A DNA stretch of 64,000 nt from positions 145,018,731 to 145,082,730 of the forward strand of contig NC_081180.1 of assembly GCF_029867415.1 (NCBI RefSeq), read 5' to 3'. Below the pieces are notes generated by a model. It saw only the letters and a program-made list of their open reading frames with translations, was not told where the DNA came from and did not search any database. Positions 31,101 to 40,215 of this stretch are shown here, piece by piece; positions within the stretch are counted from its first letter, which is position 1; each line of letters opens with the position of its first letter. Source of the DNA: Vicia villosa (taxonomy: Eukaryota > Streptophyta > Magnoliopsida > Fabales > Fabaceae). Made by a program: the position numbers and the translations under genes.

Positions 31101-31321
31101 TTCGCTCCACTCTATTTGGGTTTTCCTTTACTCAGAGTCAATACGATTCTTCTCTATTTATTCATAGAACATCTACTGGAATTGTCCTACTTCTTCTGTA
31201 TGTTGATGATATGATTATTACTGGTTCTGATCATGCTTCCATTCAAAGCCTTAAACAGCAGTTACAAGCAGCGTTTCATATGAAAGATCTTGGTAATTTT
31301 GCATTATTTTCTTGGTCTTGA
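28112..31321 (+). CDS. Copia 2 gag-pol, first part (to the frameshift)
   Basis: Starts MASEEEIDHICVRFTGKNY. Domains in order: gag (FQFRMYVKGKGLWSHLDD, VQEYYSGFLNLW); a CCHC knuckle CFSCKQFGHFAQSC with a second degenerate CNYCKQRGHIISDY lacking the last Cys; protease WFLDSGASNHMTASS; integrase (HRKLGHPNSAVLSHL, HSDVWGMSPV, SDSGGEYMS, TPQQNGMAERKNRH); and reverse transcriptase (CKWVYSVKLNSDGSLNRFKA, LLLLYVDDMIITGSDH). After MKDLGN the frame runs out of register and stops at 31319-31321, so RNase H is read only in the next frame. A single extra T at 31297-31300 explains it. Confidence 0.93.
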   Translation: MASEEEIDHICVRFTGKNYLVWEFQFRMYVKGKGLWSHLDDVSLAPSETTDLDAWEIEDAQIITWILGTIDPHMINNLRSFSTAQEMWNYLKRIYNLDNAAKRFQLELDIANYKQGNLSVQEYYSGFLNLWTEHSAIIHVDVPKSSLADAQEVYNTSRRDQFLMKLRAEFEVVRGALLNRNPVPSLDTCVGELLREEQRLATQGSMSHDVVISESAMFAYAPQSRGKGRDIRHVQCFSCKQFGHFAQSCSKKFCNYCKQRGHIISDYPTRPPRSTQRSVQAFPASTSSAVGPSITNPSNGGALQPEIIQQMVLSALSTLGIQGKSSNVSCPWFLDSGASNHMTASSEYLHNLHSYHGNQQIQIADGNALSITNVGDLNSDFRDVFVAPGLASNLLSVGQLVDNNCNVNFSRDGCLVQEQVSGKVVAKGPKVGRLFPLQFISSHLSLVCNNVLNSYEDWHRKLGHPNSAVLSHLFKNGLLGNKNVVSNASLSCSVCKLAKSKTLPFPSGAYRASSCFEMIHSDVWGMSPVVSHARYKYFVTFIDDYSRFTWIYFLRSKSEVFSMFKKFLTYVETQFHENVKKFRSDSGGEYMSREFQEILQQKGILSQRSCPNTPQQNGMAERKNRHLLDVIRTLLLQASVPPRFWVEALSTAVFLINRLPSTIIDLDSPFFRLFKIQPNYNDLHTFGCVCFVHLPPFDRHKLGAQSVQCAFMGYSHSHKGFVCYDVTNHRFRISRNVTFFDNQFMFPCVSPVMNDIVTLPKFSIMPQSIERYKPGHVYVRKHKQQVPSPLPDAEPPPDPVTVEPRRSGRISRAPDRYSPDRYDSSHTSLTATLSSISIPTCYSQAVKDVRWIKAMNEELQALQENFTWDIVSCPPDVKPIGCKWVYSVKLNSDGSLNRFKARLVALGNKQEYGIDYDETFAPVAKMTSVRTVLSIAASNGWALHQLDVKNAFLHCDLAEDIYMTPPQGLFPSSKGVCKLKRSLYGLKQAPRAWYEKFRSTLFGFSFTQSQYDSSLFIHRTSTGIVLLLLYVDDMIITGSDHASIQSLKQQLQAAFHMKDLGNFALFSWS

Positions 31322-32171
31322 GGTTCATTCTACATCCAAGGGCATATTCCTCCATCAACACAAGTATGCCACAGATTTAATTTCTATGGCTGGTCTGCAA
31401 TCGGCTAATCCAGTGGATACTCCTCTTGAGGTTAATGTTAAATATCATCGTGATGATGGTGATTTGTTGCATGATCCCTTATTGTATCGTCAACTCGTGG
31501 GTAGCCTTAATTACTTGACTATTACTCGCCCTGACATATCATTTGCTGTTCAACAAGTAAGTCAATTCATGCACTCTCCTCGCCACCTTCACTTGGCAGC
31601 AGTTCGTCGTATAATTCGTTACTTGAAGGGAAGCTCTCATCGTGGTTTATTCTTTCCTACTGGAGTTCCTCCTAAATTGAGTGCTTATAGTGATGCCGAT
31701 TGGACAGGGTGCCCTGATACTCGACGATCTGTCACTGGTTGGTGCATGTTTCTTGGCTCTTCATTGATCTCATGGAAAAGTAAGAAACAAGCGAGAGTCT
31801 CTAAATCTTCTACTGAATCTGAGTATCGTGCCATGTCTGCTGCTTGTTCTGAAATAATTTGGCTTCGTGGTCTTTTGGCTGAACTTGGATTTCCTCAAAT
31901 AGAGCCAACTTCACTTTATGCTGACAATACAAGTGCCATCCAAATTGTTGCGAATCCTGTTTTTCATGAACGCACCAAACATATTGAAGTTGATTGTCAC
32001 TCAATCCGTGACGCTTATGATGACAGAATAATATCACTTCCTCATGTCAGTACTCAGTTGCAGATTGCAGATATTCTTACCAAGGCTGTTCCGCGTCCAC
32101 GTCATCAGTTTCTTGTTAGCAAATTGATGCTCATTGACAAGCAGCATCAATTTGAGGGGGGATGTGAATAG
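31302..32171 (+). pseudogene. Copia 2 reverse transcriptase end and RNase H, after the frameshift
   Basis: Continues the polyprotein in another frame from LHYFLGLEVHSTSKGIFLHQ. It contains SLNYLTITRPDISFAVQQVS and the RNase H block (SAYSDADWTGCPDTRRS, STESEYRAMSAACSEIIW, YADNTSAIQIVANPVFHERT) with catalytic Asp and Glu intact, ending at a TAG a few bases inside the 3' LTR. It overlaps the first frame and is not separately translated as far as I can tell. The break is a single-base indel, so expression would need a frameshift. Confidence 0.9.
32148..32162 (+). other. Polypurine tract of Copia element 2
   Basis: TTTGAGGGGGGA directly precedes the 3' LTR. Confidence 0.85.
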
Positions 32172-32279
32172 GAATTAGTTTAAATGTAATTATTTAGTGT
32201 AATTACCGATATAGCCCTGTAACCTTTATATATACAAGAAATAATAATGAGAAAAGTATCAAGCCAAGAATTATTGACA
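32163..32279 (+). repeat. 3' LTR of Copia element 2 (117 bp)
   Basis: One base differs from the 5' LTR (TATATATACAAG versus TATATATACGAG). Followed by the target duplication AACTA. Confidence 0.95.
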
Positions 32280-32284
32280 AACTA

Positions 32285-32539
32285 TTCTTAAAAAAAATTT
32301 AAAAGGAAAGGTAAACTGTCTTTTCCATAGTTGCAGTAAGTAAAATGTAGTTTTACAAAAAACACTTGGACTCTAAAACTCAGTCTTCATTGATTTATTT
32401 AGACACCAAGATTGATCTGCGAGCTCAACAACTTCGAATCTCCAACTGCACAACATATTACCTGCTCTTCCTGCACATATTTGCTATCTTAAGCCAGTAC
32501 AAAAATTGAACAAATTCAAATATAATATTATGAATAATA
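32285..32539 (-). other. 3' flank of LEA copy 2
   Basis: Similar to 600-815 downstream of copy 1 (TTCATTGATT and AGACACCA-GATTGATCTGC blocks), so the duplication included the 3' region. Probably holds the 3' UTR. Confidence 0.6.
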
Positions 32540-33160
32540 TTATAGAAACTCTAATAACCTGTATTGATTGAGCGTGGCCGCTGCTGCCATCGACCCAGCC
32601 ACACCTACCGGTGTAGTTTTCATGTCATCTTTGTTTCTAAGTTCAGCTCCGATCACTCTTTCCGCATCCTCTCGTGTTACCGCCTTGTCTGCTCCCAGCT
32701 TCTCCCTTGCCCCCTCCATTCAAATCATTAAACATAACCCTATGTCAGTCATATAGCATAATCTACGGCATTATACTAACTAATAGTTCTAAATTGAAGT
32801 TACCGTTACGACATCGGCCAGTGTTGTTTTCTGCAGAGGCATAGTACGAGAATTCCGAGTTGCTGCTGATTGAGCTATGGCTCCCAACCCACCTGGCTCA
32901 GTTTCATTTTTTCCGGTGGCTCTCATTTCCGCAGCTTGTATAGCAGCGGCATCGCTCTGATCCAACGGCTTATCACCAGCTGGAGTTAAAGGAGAAGCTT
33001 CCAGCGCCTCTCCAATGGTTATAGCATTCTTGTAAAAAACCAAATCAGGATCTAAGGCTTGATTCTCTGTTGCCTGCATGAGAGCTGCGTCTCTTGGTTT
33101 GATTGTTTGTTGCTCGGGAAACTGATTTGCTTGTGATCTTTGTGGCTGTTCTTGACTCAT
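32540..33160 (-). CDS. Seed-maturation LEA protein (SMP domain), copy 2, internally shortened
   Basis: Minus-strand gene with ATG at 33160-33158, exon 1 at 33160-32804, a 90-nt intron (GT at 32803-32802, AG at 32715-32714) and exon 2 at 32713-32540 ending in TAA: about 176 residues. It shares MSQE-Q-R, KPRDAALMQA, ITIGEALEASPLTPAGDKP, SDAAAIQAAEMRATG and REKLGADKAVTREDAE with copy 1. It lacks about 17 residues after FPEQQ and about 72 residues after ENQAL, which removes the first SMP repeat in frame. Family members normally have three repeats and about 260 residues. SMP proteins accumulate in late embryos and are thought to protect cells during drying. The frame is open and splice sites are canonical, so it may be expressed, but function after the loss is uncertain. 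Confidence 0.85.
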
Positions 33161-33830
33161 GATTCTACACTTTGGTTTAGATTGATTTATTCACAACCTT
33201 AGTCTTAATATGTGTTGCTTATAACTGAGTGAGTCTATATAGAAGAAATTAGTGGATACAAAAAGATGAATATTGGAGATTTTACAAATCTGTGTTGCTT
33301 ATAAGGCCATCTCCAATGGTGCAACCCATTTTTGAGTTCTTTATGGGTCCCACTAGCCATATCATCTCAAAATAATTTATTTAATATTTATTTTATTGGT
33401 GTAATTCAAATGGGTCCCACAACTTTACCTCATAAAGTAATTTGATTGGGTACCACAATTTTTTAATAGTTGTATTGCAATGCAACTCTACTATGACATG
33501 GCAAATTGATTCAATATTTAATTATTATATTGATGTCTAGTTGGAGAACTCATTGAAAAATACTACCATTGGAAATGCTCTAACTGACTGAGTTTATGTA
33601 TAGGATATTATATTGAATGGAGATTTTACACGTGTCTGGAAAGATGGTCGTTCCATGTTTAGAGGTACAGGTGGCATTGGAAGCAGCAACATGCATGCAA
33701 CATGACACGTGTGAAAGGAATTTTATAAAAAAAAGACAAAACATGTTCTCTAGAACTAAATTAAGCAACTACTTTCTTTTCTTTTCTACATCTCCACCGA
33801 CTGTGGCATGGAGTAAATGAACCTCAAGCA
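33161..33830 (-). promoter_or_regulatory. Promoter of LEA copy 2 (TATA, duplicated segment, RY and ABRE)
   Basis: TATA box TCTATATAGA (33234-33243) lies about 75 bp upstream of the ATG. A segment around TGTGTTGCTTATAACTGA is imperfectly duplicated (33210-33285 and 33288 onward), and a MITE sits in the second copy. Beyond it lies an RY module CATGCATGCA (33690-33699) abutting GACACGTGTG (33704-33713), an ABRE/G-box. Arrangement and spacing match copy 1, but the MITE moves the module about 280 bp further from the TATA box. Confidence 0.75.
33305..33580. mobile_element. Tourist-like (PIF/Harbinger) MITE in the LEA copy 2 promoter
   Basis: 276 bp with inverted ends GGCCATCTCCAATGG and (reverse complement of the right end) GAGCATTTCCAATGG. 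Flanked by TAA (33302-33304, 33581-33583), the 3-bp TWA target typical of PIF/Harbinger. Removing it leaves GCTTATAACTGACTGAG, matching the neighbouring duplicate GCTTATAACTGAGTGAG. Confidence 0.88.
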
Positions 33831-34869
33831 TTGTAATTGAATAGAGTCTGATTCGACTTACCTCAACTCAGACAACAATGAGTTCAACTTAAAATTCAGT
33901 TTGTGTGTGCAAATTATATATCCTCTATCGCTAACTTTTTTTATCTAGGAGCAGTATCTCGATTCTTAGAACATGTAAGAAGGGGTGTTCAAAAAACTGA
34001 TTTTCCTTAACTGATCCATATACAAACTGTACCATTTTTAAAAAGCATAGTCTATTTGTAAAATGTTAAATTTAAATTAAATGAAATCCAAAACCAATAA
34101 ATCGGATACCATTTTTGTGAATTGGTTTATAAACCGGTTTACTTTCTCTTTCATTGAAGCAAAGCCACACTCGTTTCTCATTTTCAATAACTAAAAATAA
34201 CTAATTATTTGAGTTTCTCAATCTTTTTTATTTTGAGAATATTTTTGCTTTTCTCGCTAATGTTCACAAAACCGACAACACTGACGGCGTTAGCGAAATC
34301 GACGACATTCACAGAAAGAATGGTTTGTGGTGTTGGCAGAACTGACGATCTTCACGGAAACCATGGCATGCAGTTTGCGGAATGGCAGAACCAATGTTAT
34401 TTACAGAAACAATGGCGTGCGGCGTTTGTAGAACATACAACATTCACATAAATGATGGTTATCGTTGAATGGAACTATCACATTGTTCATTATCACTTGA
34501 GATCCTTGCTAGAAATGTGTGTTTTAATTAAAACCAATGTTGCCAGAATTGAGATCTTACATAAAATCGAGAGGGGACATTTAGATCGTAAAATATAAAA
34601 TCGTAATTAAGATCGGAAGATCTTACACAATTAATTTTATAAGATCGATAGATGCTAACAAAATCGTTAAATATAATTGTAACTAAAATCGTAAGATTTT
34701 ACCAAAAAATAATACTTAAAATGTTTTATATTATATATTTAATAGTGCATAAGTTTGAATATTAAATATAAATCCATAAAGTCTAAATCGAAAACATAAA
34801 ATTAAAAGTCTCAAATCTTAAACCTAAAATAACAAAGTCTATAAAACAAAATACTCAAAATTATAAAGG
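33831..34869. other. Non-coding; MITE-like remnant and probable hAT subterminal region
   Basis: No gene. Around 33975-34140 there is a GGGGTGTTCAAAAAACTG sequence with AACCGG motifs, similar in style to the repeat at 26341. At 34540-34700 GATCTTAC/GTAAGATC motifs recur in both orientations, as expected for the subterminal region of the hAT element next door. Confidence 0.4.
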
Positions 34870-37318
34870 CTAGTACAAATCACAAATACGCCGATAATTT
34901 GGATTATCTCCCATGATGTCATCTCCTTCATCTTCACTAATCTCATCATCTCCTCCACCATCATCATCATCATCATTATCATCTTCATCACCTTCGTCTG
35001 CATTTTCTTCTTCATTGTCACTTTCTATAATTTCAAGGACATCAAATTCATCTACATGTGCAGTTGATTTAACACCAGTACTTTGCATCAAATCTTCATC
35101 TAAATCAGCCACATTTACATGATTACCACCTGCATTTTCTTCCACAGCAACACACCATCAATCATCATCATCTTGGAAATCATCGATTGTTATATCTCGC
35201 TTTTTCCTTTCAGCCTTATTCTTGGTCAATCATGTATTTACCATCACATACACCAGATCGTTCATAGTCTTTTGTTTCAACCTGTTTCTTTTCTTCGTAT
35301 GAACCTTAAAAGGGGAAATATTAAATTAAAATGCATAACATATAGTAACTATAAAAAATATATATGATAATTTGAAAACATATCATCTCAAAAGCACTCC
35401 AGTTTCTCTCACATCCAGAAGAACTGCAGGTCAAACTTAACACACGAATAGCAAAGTTTTGCAACTCTGGGTGTGTATCACCGTAAGATTCCCACCATTG
35501 AGTTGGTGTCTTGTTTTCTAGTCCACGTTGATCTATTTCACTCCCAAAGAACCGTTTTTTACTCTTAAAATTCTCAAGCTGACCATCAATTTTATTCACC
35601 ATACCCATGTCTCCTCCCATCATCCTTTCTAAACATGCATACATCACTTGTTTAACTTCATTATCTGCTTTGAAATTAGGTTTGTAATGCAACATTGGAT
35701 TAAGATAGTAACCCGCAACATGCAAAGGCCTATGCAACTGTTTGTCCCATATGTTATCTATAATCTTCCATAAAGGTTGGTAGCTTAAGAAAGAAAAGAT
35801 TAAATTAGTTCATAAATAAATACTTATGTATTGTTTATATGAAGTAAATCAATCTAAGATATTTTATAAAATTATACCTTTTTTTCTTAATATTGTAGCT
35901 AGTTTGAATTTGCTCTTTTGCTTGATCCATTGCTTCATAGATATAGCCCATGGTTGGCTTCTCATCAGAATCCACCATACGTGAGACTTTAAGTAATGGA
36001 AAAGCACCCTTAAGTCAAATAACCAAATTCTTCCAAAAATACATATCTGTGACTATATTTTTAACCAATTTCCCATCTTTTGTCTTGGCAAATTTACTAT
36101 CCTTCCATTCCTTAGAAGTGAACATCCTATACAATTCTCCCTTCTTATCATTCAAGCAACCCAAACACAAATATGATGTTGCAAAGCGAGTGACACCAGG
36201 TCATATCAATTCACCTCCTGCAGTATAATGATGCAACAAAGTTATAAGACCCGTCCTAGCATAAATGTAAGTTGTGATCTTTTTACCCGAAGCAATAATC
36301 TCCTTATGCATAGGTATATTGCTCTCAAAATCCTCTAACATTATATCAATAAAATGAGCTACATAAGGTGTCCAATAAAGCATATTCCTCTTTTCCATCA
36401 ACATTTGTCCAGCCAACTTGTAGTTTGCAGCATTGTCTGTTATAATTTGAACAACATTTTCTACCCCCTCTTCCTTAACGATGTCATCCAGCATTTTGAA
36501 AACTTTATCAGATGTCTTTGAAATGCCAGATGCATCATTTGATTTTAAAAAGAAAGTTCCCATAGAACTATTGACTAAAAAGTTTATGATAGTTCTCCTC
36601 TTTTGATCAGTCCATCCATCATTCATTATTGTACATCCAAATTTTTTCCAAGCAACTTTATGCTCCACCAATATGCTATTTATTGACTCAATTTTTGTCT
36701 TTAAATGTTTACCTCGAATGTCATGATAAGATGGTGGCTTATATCCTTTACCATATCGGGCAATCATTTCACACATCTTTATAAATTCTTCATCTTTTAC
36801 AACGTTAAAGGAGATAGAATTGTTGTAAAAATAAGTTGAAACTTGTAGGTCAGTATCCTCTTTTTCTTTTTTCTTAAAAGCATCATTGATAGTTGACTGA
36901 GAAGTTATCCTCCTTTTGAAAATAATTGCAAGACTTGAAGAGTCAGATTTTTTTCTTTTACCATCTTCTACATCAACCTCTACTACATCTTCATTTAGAG
37001 TTCTCTTCTTGATGAGTTGAGTTTGCAATTTATGAACAATGGTCCACATTTCATTGCGAACTTCATCAGGAACAGATATGCAGGGTTCAACATTACTATT
37101 TGTCCCTACTAAATGATGCTTAAATCGAAAAAAACACCGCCGTTATACTCATTATGACAATAGTTGCACTTGATCTTTCTTGATCCATCGTTTACGGGAG
37201 TGCTATATTGCCATCCCACATCTTGTCTTTGACCAGCAACATTTTTTGCAACTTTCTTGTTTCTCACAAGAACCGGCATACTACTACTACTACCACAAGC
37301 CATCTGTCCAATTAACAA
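34870..37318 (-). pseudogene. hAT transposase (BED finger, DUF659, hAT dimerisation), decayed
   Basis: Minus strand. BED-type zinc finger start (DVGWQYSTPV, KIKCNYCHNEYNGG) at 37230-37110; DUF659 core (YHDIRGKHLKT, GCTIMNDGWTDQKRRTIINF, VVQIITDNAANYKLAGQML) to 36204; middle region; C-terminal dimerisation domain at 35740-35390 (PTQWWESYGDTHPELQNFAI, CSSSGCERNWSAFE); and an acidic Asp/Glu tail (35145-34870). Breaks: a frameshift in a 7-A run at 37128-37134 just before the RFKHHL part of the finger, and TGA codons at 36203-36201, 36017-36015, 35232-35230 and 35160-35158. It would have encoded a cut-and-paste transposase making 8-bp duplications. Too damaged to be a domesticated gene. Confidence 0.9.
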
Positions 37319-38430
<1,112 letters not shown>

Positions 38431-38432
38431 TA

Positions 38433-38575
38433 CTCCGACCTTATTTATATGCAAAGATTCCTTTTTTAGGTTCATTGAGTAATGAATGTATCTGGTCTAC
38501 ATAATAGACCAGATACATTCATTACTCAATGAACCTAAAAATGGAATATTTGCTTATAAATAAGGCCGGAGGGAG
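38433..38575. mobile_element. Stowaway-like MITE (143 bp, hairpin)
   Basis: Near-perfect inverted repeat over its whole length: the left half through GTATCTGGTCTA and the right half from TAGACCAGATAC meet near 38500. Ends are CTCCGACCTTATTTATA and the inverse of CTCCCTCCGGCCTTATTTAT, flanked by TA (38431-38432, 38576-38577), as for Tc1/mariner-type Stowaway elements. A 3-bp deletion marks the left end. Confidence 0.9.
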
Positions 38576-38577
38576 TA

Positions 38578-38950
38578 GCTAATCTGTAGCAAATTTATTT
38601 CAACAATTTTGGTTTTAAAAGAATGGAGTATGTTTATATTGATAACCTTAATATCTTTGTTGACAAAATGACAAATAAATTCCATTTGCATCTCTCTCAA
38701 ATGCTTAAGGCGACTACTCTAAGTCTCTAACCTTAAAACAAGTCATCATTACAATATTATGCATGTTATACTCCTTTGACATGTCTTCCGGGGAGCATCC
38801 AATGCCTTAGCAATCTAATATATTTGCATACTTTTTATTGTCCTGAGTTAGAAAAGCGATGCCAGAAGCAAATAGGGGAGTACTAGCCAAAAGTAGCTCA
38901 TGTTCATTATACTCTAATTGAAAACCGGAGAGTAATATAATGTGGACATA
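38578..38950. other. Non-coding, nothing recognisable
   Basis: No ORF or repeat structure beyond a continuation of the GTAGC-AAT motif next to the MITE. Confidence 0.5.
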
Positions 38951-40210
38951 ATGGAGTCATTGGAGTACGAGGAGGATCGGGAGTTGAAGAGGGGGCTTCA
39001 ATGCAAGTTTCCTCTAGAACGGTAGTATGACCATTTTGAAAGGGTTAAAGATGAAGATTTGAATGACCAGGACCGTGTCTCCTATCAACAGCTAGTGCGA
39101 TATGTTCAAGGCTTTGCGCCGGCGCGGTGCACGACTCATGATGAGAAAAAAATTCACAATGCTTATGGGCAGCCGGTCTACGCTCTTCGTTATATAAGCA
39201 CGAAGGCGCTCCTCGAGTGTCTTTAGACGGGGAAGTTTTGTGTTTTCTAGGTATAATATATGCTTGTTATGTGCACGTATGTGACTTTCTTTTTGTCGTG
39301 CTAACCACATTCTTTTGTAGGTTAAATGGTTGACCTTCATGAGTGTATGGTCATATTGCAGGCCTCAAAGGGGGCCAACGTGATCCCTAAGAAAAATCTT
39401 ATCTCTCATATTGGTACTGACACCAAGGTCGTCACTCCTTACGATTCTCCGTTGTCGGCTGAAGTTAGTCCAGTTTTGCAAAGGAAGCCTGCTAAAAAGC
39501 AAAGGATCGAGGATACTTCACTGGTCGGCCAACCCGAGGGTAAGGAGGATGCTTCCGCAGAGACCTTTGTGTTGCCCCCTTGTCATCTTTGTAGGGGCTC
39601 TTTATCGGGAACAATTCCCTTCTTATACAAGAGGAGGAAGCGAGAAACATCCTGAGTCTTGACAAGGAAGCTAGGGGGAGGGAGCTTTCACAAGATGCCA
39701 AGTCCATGATGAGGGTTATGGGGGCTGCCCTTGCCCTAAATGATGCAAAGACTTTTCTTTTGAAAGATTTCCAGCTAATGTAGACTAAGTATTAGGAGCT
39801 CGGGGAGCATTTTAATCAAATTGAGCTGAACTTTGAAAATTATAAGAGTAAGTACAAAATCCAGGTCGGGTTGGTCGATGACTTGAGTAAGAACAAGGGG
39901 CTATGGTCGTCAAATTTTTGGGGCCTGCGTGCCTTTAACTTGTAATTTTTGGACAACACCAACCTTTGTGGTCCGTATTTATTAATCGCCTTTACTTCGT
40001 ATGCCTTATTACATGGTTGAGTATTTTGCACGTGTATGTGATGCATGTTAAATTTGGGATTGCTCGACTACTATTTGCCATTTGATAGTGCAGGGATCAG
40101 ATCAAGGAAACGAAAGCAAGTCTCGATGCGTGACGAGGTCGAGGTTGCGGTTGGGGCCTCGAGCTCGCGGCGAGAACGTTTCCCATCGCAAGCTAGATGT
40201 TCTTCCATGC
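38951..40210 (+). pseudogene. Decayed coding sequence of unknown function
   Basis: GC content rises and protein-like stretches occur across stops: MESLEYEEDRELKRGLQCKF, YDHFERVKDEDLNDQDRVSY, YGQPVYALRYISTKALLECL, a possible intron (TTTCTAG/GTATAA to TTTTGTAG, 39250-39320), then REL-QDAKSMMRVMGAALAL and FQLM. I do not recognise the family. It looks like the gag-like part of an old LTR element, since a solo LTR is inserted near its end. A 109-residue open piece lies at 39326-39655. Confidence 0.35.
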
Positions 40211-40215
40211 AGGTT

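Larger units (their letters stand above)
27537..32279 (+). mobile_element. Ty1/Copia LTR retrotransposon 2 with very short LTRs
   Basis: Complete element: LTRs 27537-27653 and 32163-32279 (117 bp each, one difference), 5-bp target duplication AACTA (27532-27536, 32280-32284), primer-binding site, gag-pol and polypurine tract. It sits in the 3' flank of LEA copy 2. Near-identical LTRs mean a recent insertion. Short LTRs and a single long gag-pol frame fit the Ale/Retrofit group (inference). A one-base frameshift in reverse transcriptase is the only lesion I see. Confidence 0.95.

Noticed and set aside
34913..35122. Serine-rich plus-strand frame
   Set aside because: Antisense shadow of the acidic tail of the hAT transposase pseudogene.
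34870..37318. A domesticated host gene derived from a hAT transposase
   Set aside because: At least four in-frame stops and a frameshift in the BED finger argue against any preserved function.
39326..39655. A stand-alone 109-residue gene
   Set aside because: Coding-like sequence extends on both sides across stops and frame changes, so it is part of a decayed longer unit.
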